Of a DNA stretch of 64,000 nucleotides, positions 1 to 9,975 are shown one piece after another. The notes beneath the pieces were generated by a model that worked only from the letters and a program-made list of their open reading frames with translations, was not told the DNA's origin and did no database searches. The position numbers and the translations under genes are program-made. This DNA is from Arthonia radiata (lineage: Eukaryota; Ascomycota; Arthoniomycetes; Arthoniales; Arthoniaceae). The stretch covers positions 1,625,018 through 1,689,017 of the forward strand of contig PSQN01000006.1 of the NCBI GenBank assembly GCA_002989075.1, given 5' to 3'. Position 1 is the stretch's first letter; each line of letters begins with the position of its first letter.

Positions 1-503
1 CTAGTGGCTTCTCACAGCTGGCGCTTTTCAAGTTACTGGACGAGCACTGGGGACACGGCGGGTATCTCGACTGGCTCGTTCACATCCGAATGGAGTACAC
101 ACGACGGCGTGACGTTATCTTGGGCGCAGCTGAAAATTATCTACCATCTGAGATCGTTAGCTGGACACCGCCCATGGCCGGTATGTTCTTTTGGGTGCAA
201 GTGGACTGGTTGAAACATCCGCAAGCGGACAAGATACCCATGCGAGACCTGGAGGACCAGATTTGGCACAAGACGATCGACAATGGTGCATTAGTATTGA
301 AGGGTAGCTGGTTTAGAGCGGACCAAGGCAGAGGCGGTGGCGGGAAAGATGAAGGCATGTTCTACAGGATGACGTTCGCTGCAGCGAAAGAGGAGGACAT
401 GGTAGAGGCCGTGAGGAGATTTGGTGAGTCGCTCAGGGAAGAGTTCGGGTTGTCGCCGCAAGCAAACGGTGCGAATGGGCATGCTAATGGGACAGCTCAT
501 TAA
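1..503 (+). CDS. Aromatic/2-aminoadipate aminotransferase, C-terminal part (5' truncated by window edge)
   Basis: The reading frame is open from position 3 to the TAA at 501-503, so only the last ~166 codons are present. The peptide begins SGFSQLALFKLLDEHW and continues through IRMEYTRRRDV, a WTPPMAGMFFWV block and a FYRMTFA block. These match the C-terminal half of PLP-dependent class I/II aminotransferases of the Aro8/AADAT type. The Arg in FYRMTFA corresponds to the substrate-carboxylate-binding Arg of fold-type I enzymes. Members transaminate aromatic amino acids, kynurenine or 2-aminoadipate in the cytosol. The PLP lysine lies upstream of the window. The tail after residue ~150 is a low-complexity Asn/Gly/Ala run with no known role. 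Exact substrate cannot be decided from this fragment. Confidence 0.9.
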   Translation, partial: SGFSQLALFKLLDEHWGHGGYLDWLVHIRMEYTRRRDVILGAAENYLPSEIVSWTPPMAGMFFWVQVDWLKHPQADKIPMRDLEDQIWHKTIDNGALVLKGSWFRADQGRGGGGKDEGMFYRMTFAAAKEEDMVEAVRRFGESLREEFGLSPQANGANGHANGTAH

Positions 504-627
504 GATGACCTCGGAGGCTCCTCTGAGATCATCACATAGATCGTTGATCTTGAGTAATACACGGACATGATTCGTCTGCTCCTCATAGTATCAACCGTCA
601 CTTATGTTTGCTTTTCGGAACGATGGC

Positions 628-1020
628 TTAGGATCGTCCCTTCTGCACCGCAATACCGAATTGCCAAAGTCCGAATATCGCCAAGGCGCTCAAGCCGAGC
701 GGGAGAGGCTTCTGGGTCTTGATCGCTCGCGGTACGCTGCTACCGGCCAGCACGACGGATGCCAGTAGTGCTATCTCAGGTCCGTAGGGTTGGCGCTGAC
801 GGATACGGAGGCCACCCAGGCCGTACTGCGACAGATTGTCAGCTTCCAAGATCTCGTCCTTGATTGATGCTCTTGTGGCAGGTGCAGCTGAGGCTCGAGA
901 TGTGCAAGGGTCCGAGGACGAACATACCAAGGCGCCAACTGTCACGCCAGCTGCGATTGAAGGAACGGAGCCAGTGCGGATGTAGCCAGTAACGCCACCG
1001 CCGGCGGTCAAGGCTCCCAT
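628..1020 (-). CDS. TMEM14-family small membrane protein
   Basis: Two exons, 1020-928 and 825-628, encode 96 aa. The intron (927-826, GTATGT...CGCAG, phase 0) is 102 nt, a multiple of three, and has no stop in frame, so an unspliced reading gives a misleading 130-aa protein. Spliced, it reads TVGAL followed by YGLGGLRIRQ, with a glycine-rich N-terminal segment (GALTAGGGVTGYIRTGS) and small hydrophobic helices ending in ALAIFGLWQFG. This is the TMEM14/UPF0136 pattern of about 100 aa and four short helices. Animal members sit in the mitochondrial inner membrane and TMEM14C moves a haem precursor; transfer of that role to this fungus is inference. Transcribed divergently from OST2. Confidence 0.9.
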   Translation of the reverse strand: MGALTAGGGVTGYIRTGSVPSIAAGVTVGALVCSSSDPCTSRASAAPATRASIKDEILEADNLSQYGLGGLRIRQRQPYGPEIALLASVVLAGSSVPRAIKTQKPLPLGLSALAIFGLWQFGIAVQKGRS

Positions 1021-1385
1021 AACGAGTGCGATTGTGTCGAGAGCCTGACCGTTGTCAATTGATGCCTTCGGTAGCCGCTAAGCTTGAGCTTCTGCGAGGG
1101 CCTTATGCTCACCATGATAGCTGTTGTGAAACGTCCGTATGCTTCTCAAGATGTACTCAAGATCTATTAGCTCTGAGTTCCAAGCAAGATTATCAACTTG
1201 AACGTGAAGAGATGACCGTTGTCGGCGCATCGTCAAGCTCCGATGACGAGCTCGGTGGCCCGTGCTTTTCTAACCCCAGATTTCGTGAAACATCAGCTCG
1301 AAGCCATCTATTCTTCACTTCACTGCAACCCCATCCAAATCCATAGCACCCTCCACTCCCTTTCCAACGACCGAACAGCAACGCA
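1021..1385. promoter_or_regulatory. Shared intergenic promoter, TMEM14 gene / OST2
   Basis: The 365 bp between two divergent start codons must carry both promoters. I see no clear TATA box. The OST2-proximal side is C-rich with pyrimidine runs (about 1325-1385), common just upstream of fungal start codons. Confidence 0.5.
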
Positions 1386-2051
1386 ATGGCGCGCAAATCC
1401 ACCACCAACATCACACCCGCCGCCGCACCCCCCTCCGCCGTCTCATCCTCCGCAAAGCCGTCTTCCGCCGCGTCCTCTCCAGCAGGCACGACCTCCAGCT
1501 TCAAAGGCGGCACCGCCCCGCCTTCCAAAAGTACAGCAACGCCGTCTTCGAAGAACCCAGCCACGCCTACGAAGGGCGGGCAACTTAGGAACGCGCAGGA
1601 TGCGCAGGAGATCGCCATGAGCATATGGAGCCGGTACCTGGATGAAACGCCGCAGCGCGTGAAGCTTGTGGATGCGTTTATGGGGTTTCTGGTGGTCGTG
1701 GGCGGGCTGCAGTTTGTGTATTGTTGTTTGGTGGGGAATTATGTGAGTGCTTTTCCAGGCGGTGATGTGTGGAGATGTGTCCGGTACCGCAACAGGCAGC
1801 ATTCCGGCTCGATGTGACGGTGTGTGCGTTTGAGATGAAAGGAGCTGACGCGTCTGATACAGCCATTCAATGCTTTTCTCGCTGGCTTCAGCGCTACCGT
1901 CGGACAGTTCGTGCTCACGGCGTCGTTGCGGATACAGACGAACCCTGCGAATCGGTCGGAGTTCAAGAGTGTGAGCGATGAGCGGGCTTTCGCGGACTAT
2001 GTGTTTGGGAGTTTGATATTACACTTCTTTTGTGTCAATTTCATCAACTAA
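1386..2051 (+). CDS. OST2: Oligosaccharyltransferase subunit Ost2/DAD1
   Basis: Two exons, 1386-1742 and 1863-2051, joined in phase 0 across a 120-bp intron (GTGAGT...ATACAG), give 181 aa. The last ~110 residues are DAD1/Ost2: SIWSRYLDETPQRVKLVDAF, then FVYCCLVGNY joined to PFNAFLAGFSATVGQFVL, LRIQTNPANR, and the C-terminus DERAFADYVFGSLILHFF. Three hydrophobic helices are visible. Ost2 is an ER-membrane subunit of the oligosaccharyltransferase complex that moves the glycan from dolichol to nascent-protein Asn. The N-terminal ~70 residues are a Ser/Pro/Ala/Thr-rich extension, common in filamentous fungi and presumably cytosolic. The splice is supported by the exact restoration of the conserved helix. 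It ends convergently with RCL1. Confidence 0.95.
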
Positions 2052-2244
2052 AACGGACCATATGCATGGCGGCTCACGGAGGTAGCAAAAGCATTTGTAC
2101 GAGTAGTGAAGATGTCCAACGACCAATACCGATTCTTTCTTCTGAAATTGCAAAGATGCCGTGAACTTTTGTCGTACTCGTCCATGGGTATCATCGCGGA
2201 TAAAACAAGCAGCCCCTCCATTACCAGGTGTTCCACGAGCATCC

Positions 2245-3492
2245 TCACGCAATCTTCCTACCCACATTGCCCACGCCCTTACCCACCACCGTAACAAGCA
2301 AATCGCTTTCTTCCTCGTCGCTCTCGGCTCCGCTTCCACCCACATCGGCATCTTTCACACCCCACTCGCTCATGCCAAAACCCTTCAACTCCCTCGCCAA
2401 CCCGATGCAGGGAGGGCTGCCTAACACGTCCCTGCCCAGCACCACTCTCCCCACATCCTCGCTCCCCATCGCCATCATCGCCATCACCGTCCCCACCCCC
2501 ACTCCACTCACGCACCCTCCCCTCTCCACCTCCTCCAAAAGCTGCCACGCCCCCATCTTCCCAACCTCCTCCGCAACCTGCCCACCCCTTGGATCCGCCA
2601 CCGCATCCGCAGAATACAAACACCCCGTCGTCGTCTCCGCCACCAGTGACAGTCCAAACCCCATCCCCGTCCGTCCCGCTCGGCCCCTACTATTCCTATC
2701 CAGCGGCGGCGGCGCCCCGGAAACATCCGAGAAGATATACGTATCCGCGCACAGCCTATTCAGCACACCTCTCGCAGCCTCAATAACACGCGCATTGGAA
2801 CTCGCAGGCACGCCCATCGCATACGCCACCCCCCTAATCTTCTTCACCTTGCCCGCGCGCATCAAATGCAACGTCTTCGGCAGCCGCACCTGATGCCCAA
2901 ACACGAGCTGCACCTCCCCGCCCGTGGAGTTCGGCGCCACACCAGGCGGCGGCGGGGCGCACCGCCTCACAACGCGGAGCTCGAGATTCAGCGTGATGCC
3001 GAAATGCGCGTACAGCGGCAGAATCGCCGTCCTTACCGTATCAACAGACACGTCGCCCGCGTCCGGATGGGCAGAGGTAACCACGCCCGCCCCCGTGAAC
3101 AGCACATTCACCGCGTTCTTGGAGAAGGGGGCAAGCATACACAGCGGGATCAACCACCAACTCACACCTCTAGCCGCACACTCTGGACCGAGCTCATGGC
3201 GGACCACGCCGCCGGCGGCGCTGGCGTTGTAGCCTACTGCGGAACCGGTGATCAGCCCGGGTTTGTAGAGGAGGGTGGTGCCGGTCATGGAGAATTCGAT
3301 GGCGGCGCCGTTGGTGATTGTGTCGAGGAGGCGGATGAGGGAGACTTCGTGGGGGAGGAGGCCGGGGTTGGTGGTGTTGGGGCGGATGGAGGAGATGCGG
3401 AGGGGGGTGCCTGTGAGGGTTGAGAGGACGAGGCGGGTGGGGAGATGGTGGTGGCTGGTGAGGCGGAGGGGCGGTTGGGCGGGTTGGGGCAT
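2245..3492 (-). CDS. RCL1: RNA 3'-terminal phosphate cyclase-like protein Rcl1 (18S rRNA processing)
   Basis: A single exon of 415 aa starting at the ATG at 3492-3490. The N-terminus (LTGTPLRISSIRPNTTNPGL, then HEVSLIRLLDTITNG) and the SMTGTTLLYKPG block are the RTC-fold signature. Mid-protein features include RGVAYAMGVPASSNARVIEAARGVLN and, near residues 270-300, the GMGFGLSLVAETTTG segment. Rcl1 has the cyclase fold but no cyclase activity; with the GTPase Bms1 it acts in the SSU processome in the nucleolus for pre-rRNA cleavage at A0-A2. Length is close to the usual 370-420. The C-terminal acidic ESDEEESD patch lies in a loop. Convergent with OST2, with 193 bp between stop codons. Confidence 0.93.
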   Translation of the reverse strand: MPQPAQPPLRLTSHHHLPTRLVLSTLTGTPLRISSIRPNTTNPGLLPHEVSLIRLLDTITNGAAIEFSMTGTTLLYKPGLITGSAVGYNASAAGGVVRHELGPECAARGVSWWLIPLCMLAPFSKNAVNVLFTGAGVVTSAHPDAGDVSVDTVRTAILPLYAHFGITLNLELRVVRRCAPPPPGVAPNSTGGEVQLVFGHQVRLPKTLHLMRAGKVKKIRGVAYAMGVPASSNARVIEAARGVLNRLCADTYIFSDVSGAPPPLDRNSRGRAGRTGMGFGLSLVAETTTGCLYSADAVADPRGGQVAEEVGKMGAWQLLEEVERGGCVSGVGVGTVMAMMAMGSEDVGRVVLGRDVLGSPPCIGLARELKGFGMSEWGVKDADVGGSGAESDEEESDLLVTVVGKGVGNVGRKIA

Positions 3493-5253
3493 TTTGGTGG
3501 ACTGGTGGTTAGTAGTGCGGAGGGTGCGGAGTTGTTTTTTGTGTTATCTGGTCATGATGTGCGTTTATTGTGTTGTAGAGGCGGTGATGGATTGAATGTC
3601 AAATGTGTATGATTTTTGAGATGGCGCTAGCTGGATTGGGCGCTGGTGGATTTTGTGGCAGGAAACTAAGATGCTTTGAAACGTCTCACGTCTGACGGCA
3701 AACTCATCGCAACCATAATTGCAGCATGCATTCGACCTCATTGTTGTTCGGCGTTTACAATAGACCCGAACAGCATTACAGGATGACTGTTGCCCACGCC
3801 CTTGCCGACATCCCTTAGAAAGAAGGAGAATACGACCGAGTCATGCTGCCAATCGTCTTCTTTGTCACTTGTTTGTTCAGCTTTGGGGCGCCCCTGAGTT
3901 GCTCGACGATATGATAGGCTGGAGTCTTGGACATGCACGTTCCCATCCCATATGGGTTGCATTATCGTATCAGGCCTTATCGACTGTCAGACGCGGGGTA
4001 GTTGCGCTCTGTCAGGCACCAGAAACCTCAAGAGACGTTCAACGTGTTATGAACTGCAGATGCGGTTCTTTACCCATCGCGTGCTAGCGACCAGTAAGGT
4101 GGATAGAGTAAGCCGCCGAATCCATGGAACTCCGTAGTCAAACCGGATGCCAGCGAGTCGCCACGCGACCAATATATTTTGGTGTCTATCTGGCATGAAA
4201 CAGAGCCCTGTCCTCTCTGGGCTGAGACATCCCACCGAGGCACCCTGCATGCCCCAGGTGTAAATAACCGGAACCGGTCCGTACCGAGCGGCATAAGGGA
4301 GACCATCTGAGCGACTGGTAGGCAGGAGTGCTTATTTGAAACCTCCCTCACAAGTTTATTACGGCTTACGACATATCGTACAGTTCCTGACAGACTTCAG
4401 CGGCGAGGCTAACTTCATCGCCATGCAAAAGCGGCTGATGAAGGCTGTACTGCATTACGCAGCTCCCCAGGGAGGAACGGCTTGGTCAGCTTAAGTATTC
4501 TTTACTGGCTGCAACCTCACACACAAACTTAACAAGGTATGCATCAAGTATTGAGATATTCAGTATAAGTTTACAAAGATCAAGCTAGGATTGTTCTAGT
4601 GTTTGTAGCTGATCCAGGGTCATGCAGCTGGTACCTGCGCCATTGAAACGCGCGATCGGCGGATGATCCTCGCCGATCAATTGGCAGTGCCTCCCAACGA
4701 TGAACTCTTATGCTCGGGCCCGAAGCAGACAGAGATACTAAAGATCACATGCAGTCACTGAAGAAACAGTCACATCATCGGCGCCCACACCGTTGGCAGA
4801 ACTTGATTTGTATTAACACACCGGTACAAATGCCTGAAACAGCATATTTACCACATTATGCATCCTATGCAGTGCATGACTACAGTCGACCATGCAGTGC
4901 ATAGCTTGCAGCACAAAGCGACGACCTGCGCGACTGCCTGTGCGACTGCATGTGAGCCATGCGCACATCAATCAATCAGGTGCGTCTTCCCCTTGTTCAA
5001 TGAGCCCACCATCCCAAGTTTGGAAGAGGAAAGCGAATCCTTCGGGCTTCGCGGGCCGCGTCAAAGTGGAAAGACGAGTACATGTGTGCAGACTGAATCA
5101 CTTTGCACTAAATGGAACAATTGTTCCACCCGCGGCCTTCATAGACAATGCAGGTCTCTTAAAGCTCCCTCAGTTCAGCGCATTCTCAAAAGCTGTGTTG
5201 TGGACAAGCCGTCGCTCCCACTTATCCTCATCTCAATTTATCAAGGTTATCAA
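3493..5253. other. Intergenic, no supported gene
   Basis: About 1.76 kb in which every frame is broken by stops at short intervals and no stretch resembles a protein family. Around 4855-4955 there are short imperfect direct repeats built on tgcagtgcat and gcgactgc(c/a)tgt. A frame open from 4858 runs into the downstream membrane-protein gene but its first ~130 codons look non-coding; I place the start at 5254. Confidence 0.6.
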
Positions 5254-6542
5254 ATGGCAGCGGGTCTGATACACAGAAGGAACTACAAAACTTATGAAAT
5301 CACTGAGCAGTTTCTTGAAGACGCGCGATACTGGACGCAGCAGCAGCAGAGCGGTGCGGCCGCTTTCATAGCATTAGCGACGACGTTTGTTGGCCTTAAA
5401 GTCCTGATCGCCATTCTTCATCGTTCTCCTCGTAGCATCATCAGCTGGGATGTTATCTTGATCGTGGGAGCGCTCCCAGTGTTCCTGTTCCTATGTGTTC
5501 GCACTATTGGTAAGATCCCAAAAGGTACCAATTACGGCTAGCAAACTCACCGAGATGACAGTCAACGCTCAAGCTTACACAGCGTATTTGACGAGTCTTG
5601 CGACCGATGACAAGGCAGCGTCAAATAAGCATTTAGTTGTCAGCTACAAGGCAATATACGGCGTGGGCGTGGCATCTCCAATCGCTACAACGCTGCCAAA
5701 ACTTGCGATCTGTGCCTTGTATCTTCAGCTGTTCGCCGTTCATAGATGCACTCGCCGCATTACTCAAGGAACAATGTTGTTCGTAGTGGCCAACGGAATC
5801 GCGTCTTTTGTGCCAAGGGCCGTATTGTGCCTACCGGTGTCACAGTACTGGGATTTCAGCAACAACGAGCGCCGATGCATCAACATAAACCTACTTGCGA
5901 CATGGGTCAGCCTTCCACATATCGTCTCGGACTTGGTCATGTTAGCCCTGCCAATGCCTTTGCTTTATCGAATGCAAATGAATCGGACAAAAAAGATTGG
6001 GCTGGTCATAACATTTCTCACCGGTTCAATGTAAGTCTTTCTTACCTCATACTCTCGCCGGTGTTTTTATGTTGGCTGACTATCAACAAAGCGGAATCGT
6101 CGGTGCCTGCATACACTTCGCTTTCTACATACGCCGCACCTACGTCGACATTCCCGGCACAGGTGTGACAAGTACTTAGTCAAGCACCATTTGAGCAAGA
6201 GAAATTGTAAATGATGCTGACAGCAAAGTAGAAGCAACAGCCCTCGTCAACATTCTCGCTTACCTCGAGCCCGGCACGTACCTCATCGCCGCCTGCCTAC
6301 CGTCGCTGCGCGTCATCCTCGGCAGGCTTTGCGATGTCGTGCGCTCCACCCGCTTTTACCTGAAGCAGAAGACCTGGGCCTATGGCAAGGAACGAGGCTC
6401 ACCATCAGATCCGAGAAGCAATCACTCGGACATGCAGTTGAATGTACCGAAGGTTGACGTGAAGCTGACTGGGGCAGGAGATCTTGGAAGCTTGATAGGG
6501 TTTGAGAGGGCAATAGGGTCAGAGGTGGCGAGATACGTCTGA
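5254..6542 (+). CDS. Fungal rhodopsin-fold integral membrane protein (SAT4/PTH11-like type)
   Basis: Four exons, 5254-5509, 5562-6030, 6092-6162 and 6229-6542, encode 369 aa. Introns are 52, 61 and 66 bp, with GTAAGA, GTAAGT and GTGTGA donors, and all phases agree. Seven hydrophobic helices can be traced: around GAAAFIALATTFVGLKVL, SWDVILIVGALPVFLFLC, YGVGVASPIATTLPKLAICA, GTMLFVVANGIASFV, WVSLPHIVSDLVMLALPMPL, IGLVITFLTGS plus GIVGACIHFAFYIRR, and LEPGTYLIAACLPSLRVIL. The order and the P(M/L)P(L)LYRMQMNRTKKIGL loop fit the large fungal rhodopsin-domain family (Pfam 'fungal rhodopsin'). The extracellular CFEM domain of true PTH11 receptors is absent. Ligand and function are unknown; members are expanded in plant-associated fungi. 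Confidence 0.8.
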
Positions 6543-8287
6543 AAGAGCGGATGTCTGGGAATATACTTTCAGGGATATCCCGTTTGGTCGCGCGTTGACC
6601 ACGGTGTTTGGGAAACAGTATGGCCTGCCTCAATCAACACCATCCTGGGAGCCCGACGTAAGCAGCTGCATCACAGCTTGCAGACGGCTATGTCTTGTAT
6701 CGACTGCGGACTGTTATGTTGTTTCGACGTCGCAAACTGTCATTTGGGCGCACCTTTTATGTATTGGAACCAAATCATTATGGCTCTTTTCGACATGGAT
6801 TTCGCATCAGGATCAGCATATTAGGTCGACATAGTACACGACCCAAATTTTCAGAGATCCTGAAGTAGTCCATAGGCGGATATTCATGCCCGACAATATG
6901 ATCTCTTCTGCGCTCATCGATTTGCAAGAGTTGCGCAGACATAATAGTCCCACAAGCACCGTGAGCAGCTTCGTAAACACGCAAGAGAGACAGGAGCGAA
7001 GAGGCTAGTGCACCAACCCCAAACAGGACTAGCTTACATTTGTGCAAGTCAAAACGCTATCTCAATCAATCCTGCACCGATCTTGCTAAATCTTGTGGGG
7101 AACATCCCTAAGGTCAACTTTTTTCGCTGAGCTCGAATCTCTGATCAGATATAGTTTGGGGTTGAATGCCGAGGAATGGCAGGCTTTTCAGCTTTTGCCA
7201 AGGTTTTGGCGCTAAGGCTTAGCTTGAGGATGCTGGCCCGGGCGTCTGCGCTAAGATAAGATTCTTGGCATCACCGCTCCACAGTGGACTTCATCTTTGC
7301 TGCCATCGACACGGCCGAGATTACTGCGAGAAACTCAATCGCAAATTTATGCATCATCTTAGTCCGTTCCCGTCTCTCAGGACTATCCAGCAAGTGCACT
7401 GTGGCAGGACACGGGCGACTGTGAGGGTTGCCGTATTGAAAATGACTGCGCTGCAATGGTCGTCAAGGGATTTCAGTCTTGAAGGCGTTTATGTGGTCGA
7501 AGCAGTGCATCGATAGGCGCCCGTTCTCAAGCTGCAACGAGCTAAGTTCTTACTGCTATCTCTAGCCTTACACCCCACAAAACTTCAGTGCGGGTAAGGC
7601 ACTCCGTACAAGCGATATAATGGCCTCATCCGGCTGCATTAGATCACTGCTTTGCGACAGCAGCAGCAGCCGTCGAGATCTGCCTGGCGGGCCGTGACAG
7701 GGGTCATTCTTCCGCGCACAAACTCAGACAGCAGTACGCGTTTACCCTCTATTTTGCCTGTCAGGATAAATTGTCGACCCGTGAGGGCGCACACGTATAG
7801 CCTGACGCCTTGGCCTTGTCGCCTACGACGTGGTTGAGGATGGAGACATCAAGCACATCTCAATGAATACCTTCGCCCACTCTTAGCTGTATAGACAGCA
7901 AAGAGTTCAAGTAACAAATACTTTGTGAAGACGATACATATTTCAACACAAGATGCTGCTGATCGGTCTTTGGACAGTTGCCTTGCAGTTCAACCTGACA
8001 CGGACAATACGATAAATGGTAAAGCGTAGGCAACTGATGAAGATGTACTGCATTTCTGCACCAACCCTTCCGCATGAAACAACGACGACTGAGACTCTTT
8101 CTCTTACGTATTGCCTCTCTCCGTTATTCGTCATGTGAGCTGTCTCTCTCGTTGGCCAAATCACTGTCGCTTCCGCCTCAGGTACTTGTCGGATGGCTGC
8201 ACTGCTAATGTCTTCTCTCTTGATACCGCTTCAGAAAGCATTGGTAGGGTACGCTGATCTAAATTCTATCATCTCATCTGAGGTAGG
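6543..8287. other. Intergenic, no supported gene
   Basis: About 1.75 kb between two plus-strand membrane-protein genes. Short frames exist on both strands, the longest being 89 codons at 7047-6778 minus, which has a hydrophobic start but no recognisable domain. A small (CAG)n-like run lies near 7660-7676. I see no RNA gene. Confidence 0.5.
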
Positions 8288-9142
8288 ATGAAAGTCCATC
8301 TCGCAATCATCATAGCCTTCGTTGCGCTTCACGCGGCCTTCCAGTCGATCGACGATCTTCCCTCGTGCGCCCTTCCATGCTTCGTCCAAAGAAAATCGCA
8401 GACGGGCTGCTCGCTGGACGATTACAGCTGCCAGTGCACACCAGAACATCAAAATCTGATCAAGGGAATGCTTCCAACCTGCCTAATGCAAAAATGCCCA
8501 AACCTACAAGACCAACAACACGCCCTTTCCGTTAGCAACGGGATCTGTGCCGAGGGGGGTCCTTCGTCCTCGTCGTCTTCGTTGTCAGACACTGCTCCCG
8601 AGTCCTTTCGCAGTAGCGCTATGCGCCTTGCTTCGTCGATCCAAGCCACGCGCGACACAGAGACAAATAGCGGGTCCGAAGTCTCACAACCAACTTCCTC
8701 GAGCACCGGCGTTTCCACGCCCGCTACTTCGCAAGCCTCAACATCAACAACGGCTGCGGGGGCGTCACCACCATTTACGACGCGACCCACATCCGCCAGA
8801 TCCCTCAGCAGCGGCGCCATCGCCGGCATTGTCATCGGCGCAATTATCGCCATTGTACTTGCCGTCGCGCTCCTCGTCTACTTCCTCAAGATGCGCCAGC
8901 GGATCCGTGAATTGTCAAACCCGCAAGCGAGTGCAGGCCTGTATGGCAAGTCCGAGCTGCCAGCAGACGCTACATGGCGGTATCGATTACGCGGCAAATT
9001 CGGAGTGAGGCAGACTGGAAAGGCCTGCGAGATGCCAGCTGTGGACGAGATGCGCGCGCGGGCGGAGCTGGAGGGCACGGTGGTGGAGAGGAAGGAATTG
9101 GCGGCTATGGATACGCCGAGAGTTGAAGGCGAGCAGGGCTAA
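8288..9142 (+). CDS. CFEM-domain cell-surface protein with a single transmembrane helix
   Basis: A single exon of 284 aa. Residues 1-19 form a signal peptide. Residues ~22-91 are a CFEM domain with all eight cysteines (27, 31, 41, 48, 50, 65, 70, 87) and the DDYSCQC core, whose Asp can be a haem ligand in CFEM haemophores. A Ser/Thr-rich, probably O-mannosylated stalk follows (~92-175). Then comes one membrane helix, GAIAGIVIGAIIAIVLAVAL (~178-203), and a basic cytosolic tail of ~75 residues. A membrane helix with a sizeable tail, rather than a GPI signal, suggests a receptor or anchored haem-binding protein. The family links to iron/haem uptake and host interaction; which applies here is unknown. 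Confidence 0.85.
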   Translation: MKVHLAIIIAFVALHAAFQSIDDLPSCALPCFVQRKSQTGCSLDDYSCQCTPEHQNLIKGMLPTCLMQKCPNLQDQQHALSVSNGICAEGGPSSSSSSLSDTAPESFRSSAMRLASSIQATRDTETNSGSEVSQPTSSSTGVSTPATSQASTSTTAAGASPPFTTRPTSARSLSSGAIAGIVIGAIIAIVLAVALLVYFLKMRQRIRELSNPQASAGLYGKSELPADATWRYRLRGKFGVRQTGKACEMPAVDEMRARAELEGTVVERKELAAMDTPRVEGEQG

Positions 9143-9975
9143 TAGTACACAGCCTTGTCAAACAGGTTTTGGAAAGGTAAGAGAGAAGAAGAGCAGACAC
9201 TGCATCTTCTCTACCTTCCCCGCGATATTTGTGAGTTCGCTTGCATCAACGGCGCCGGATACAATCGGACGAGAGCGGTTGGTCTGTGCAAGCAGACGAT
9301 CCACTAGAAAGCATGAGAAGGCTCATCAGCGTATTCGAGGAGACTATCAGGTTCGCTGCGCGAGAAGGCGTTCCGCTGAAGCGACTGGCATTTCACGCCC
9401 TACAATCTCATCCATAACGATCAAGCGAGAGTGTCGTTCAGCAGTTCGGAGATTAACAGCTGAAGCGATCCTAGTAGGCTATATGCGAGAACAACCGCTT
9501 TGTGACAAGCGGAGTGTTCCCAATGCGTCTTGTACAAAGAAAACGCAGCGTGAGATGACAAACAGAAGAAGAGCGAGGATCGGCGATAGAGCGCAACTGG
9601 GGCTTCGAAAAAGCAGGATGCCGTCGCTGGCAAGCGGTAGAGGACGAGCGCGGAGGAACAGCGTATGGAAGGGGCAATGACTGTGAGGACAGCGGGAGTA
9701 GATTGGAGAACACGCTCATTGCGGCACATCTGCAGGCGGCCATGGCGTCCAGTGGTGAACTTTGGGGTGGCCACCCCTCTGGGAGAAAACTCATGACGGC
9801 CACCTCAAAATCCATCACTGAACACATGAAGCGGGAAATCTCTGGGTTGAAAAGGCCTCATTTCAGGAAATCAGTACGGACTCCAATCATGCTCACAGAG
9901 CGTAGCCAACAAACAACTTTGTTACCGATACCTTGCACCTTGAAGTATGCACTTTGTCCTGCTTGACAACACATT
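9143..9975. other. Intergenic between convergent genes
   Basis: Long frames run through this 0.83-kb stretch on both strands (up to 185 codons on plus from inside the CFEM gene). They are Arg/Ser-rich, overlap each other and match no family. I treat the region as 3' flanks of the CFEM and carboxypeptidase genes. Confidence 0.5.

Noticed and set aside
4858-5253. In-frame upstream extension of the rhodopsin-fold gene with a GPRQSGKTST stretch resembling a P-loop
   Set aside because: The extension is built from short repeats and has poor coding character; the membrane protein starts well at 5254. The P-loop look is chance.
9123-9680. 185-codon plus-strand frame
   Set aside because: Starts inside the CFEM gene, is Arg/Ser-rich, overlaps long frames on the other strand and has no domain.
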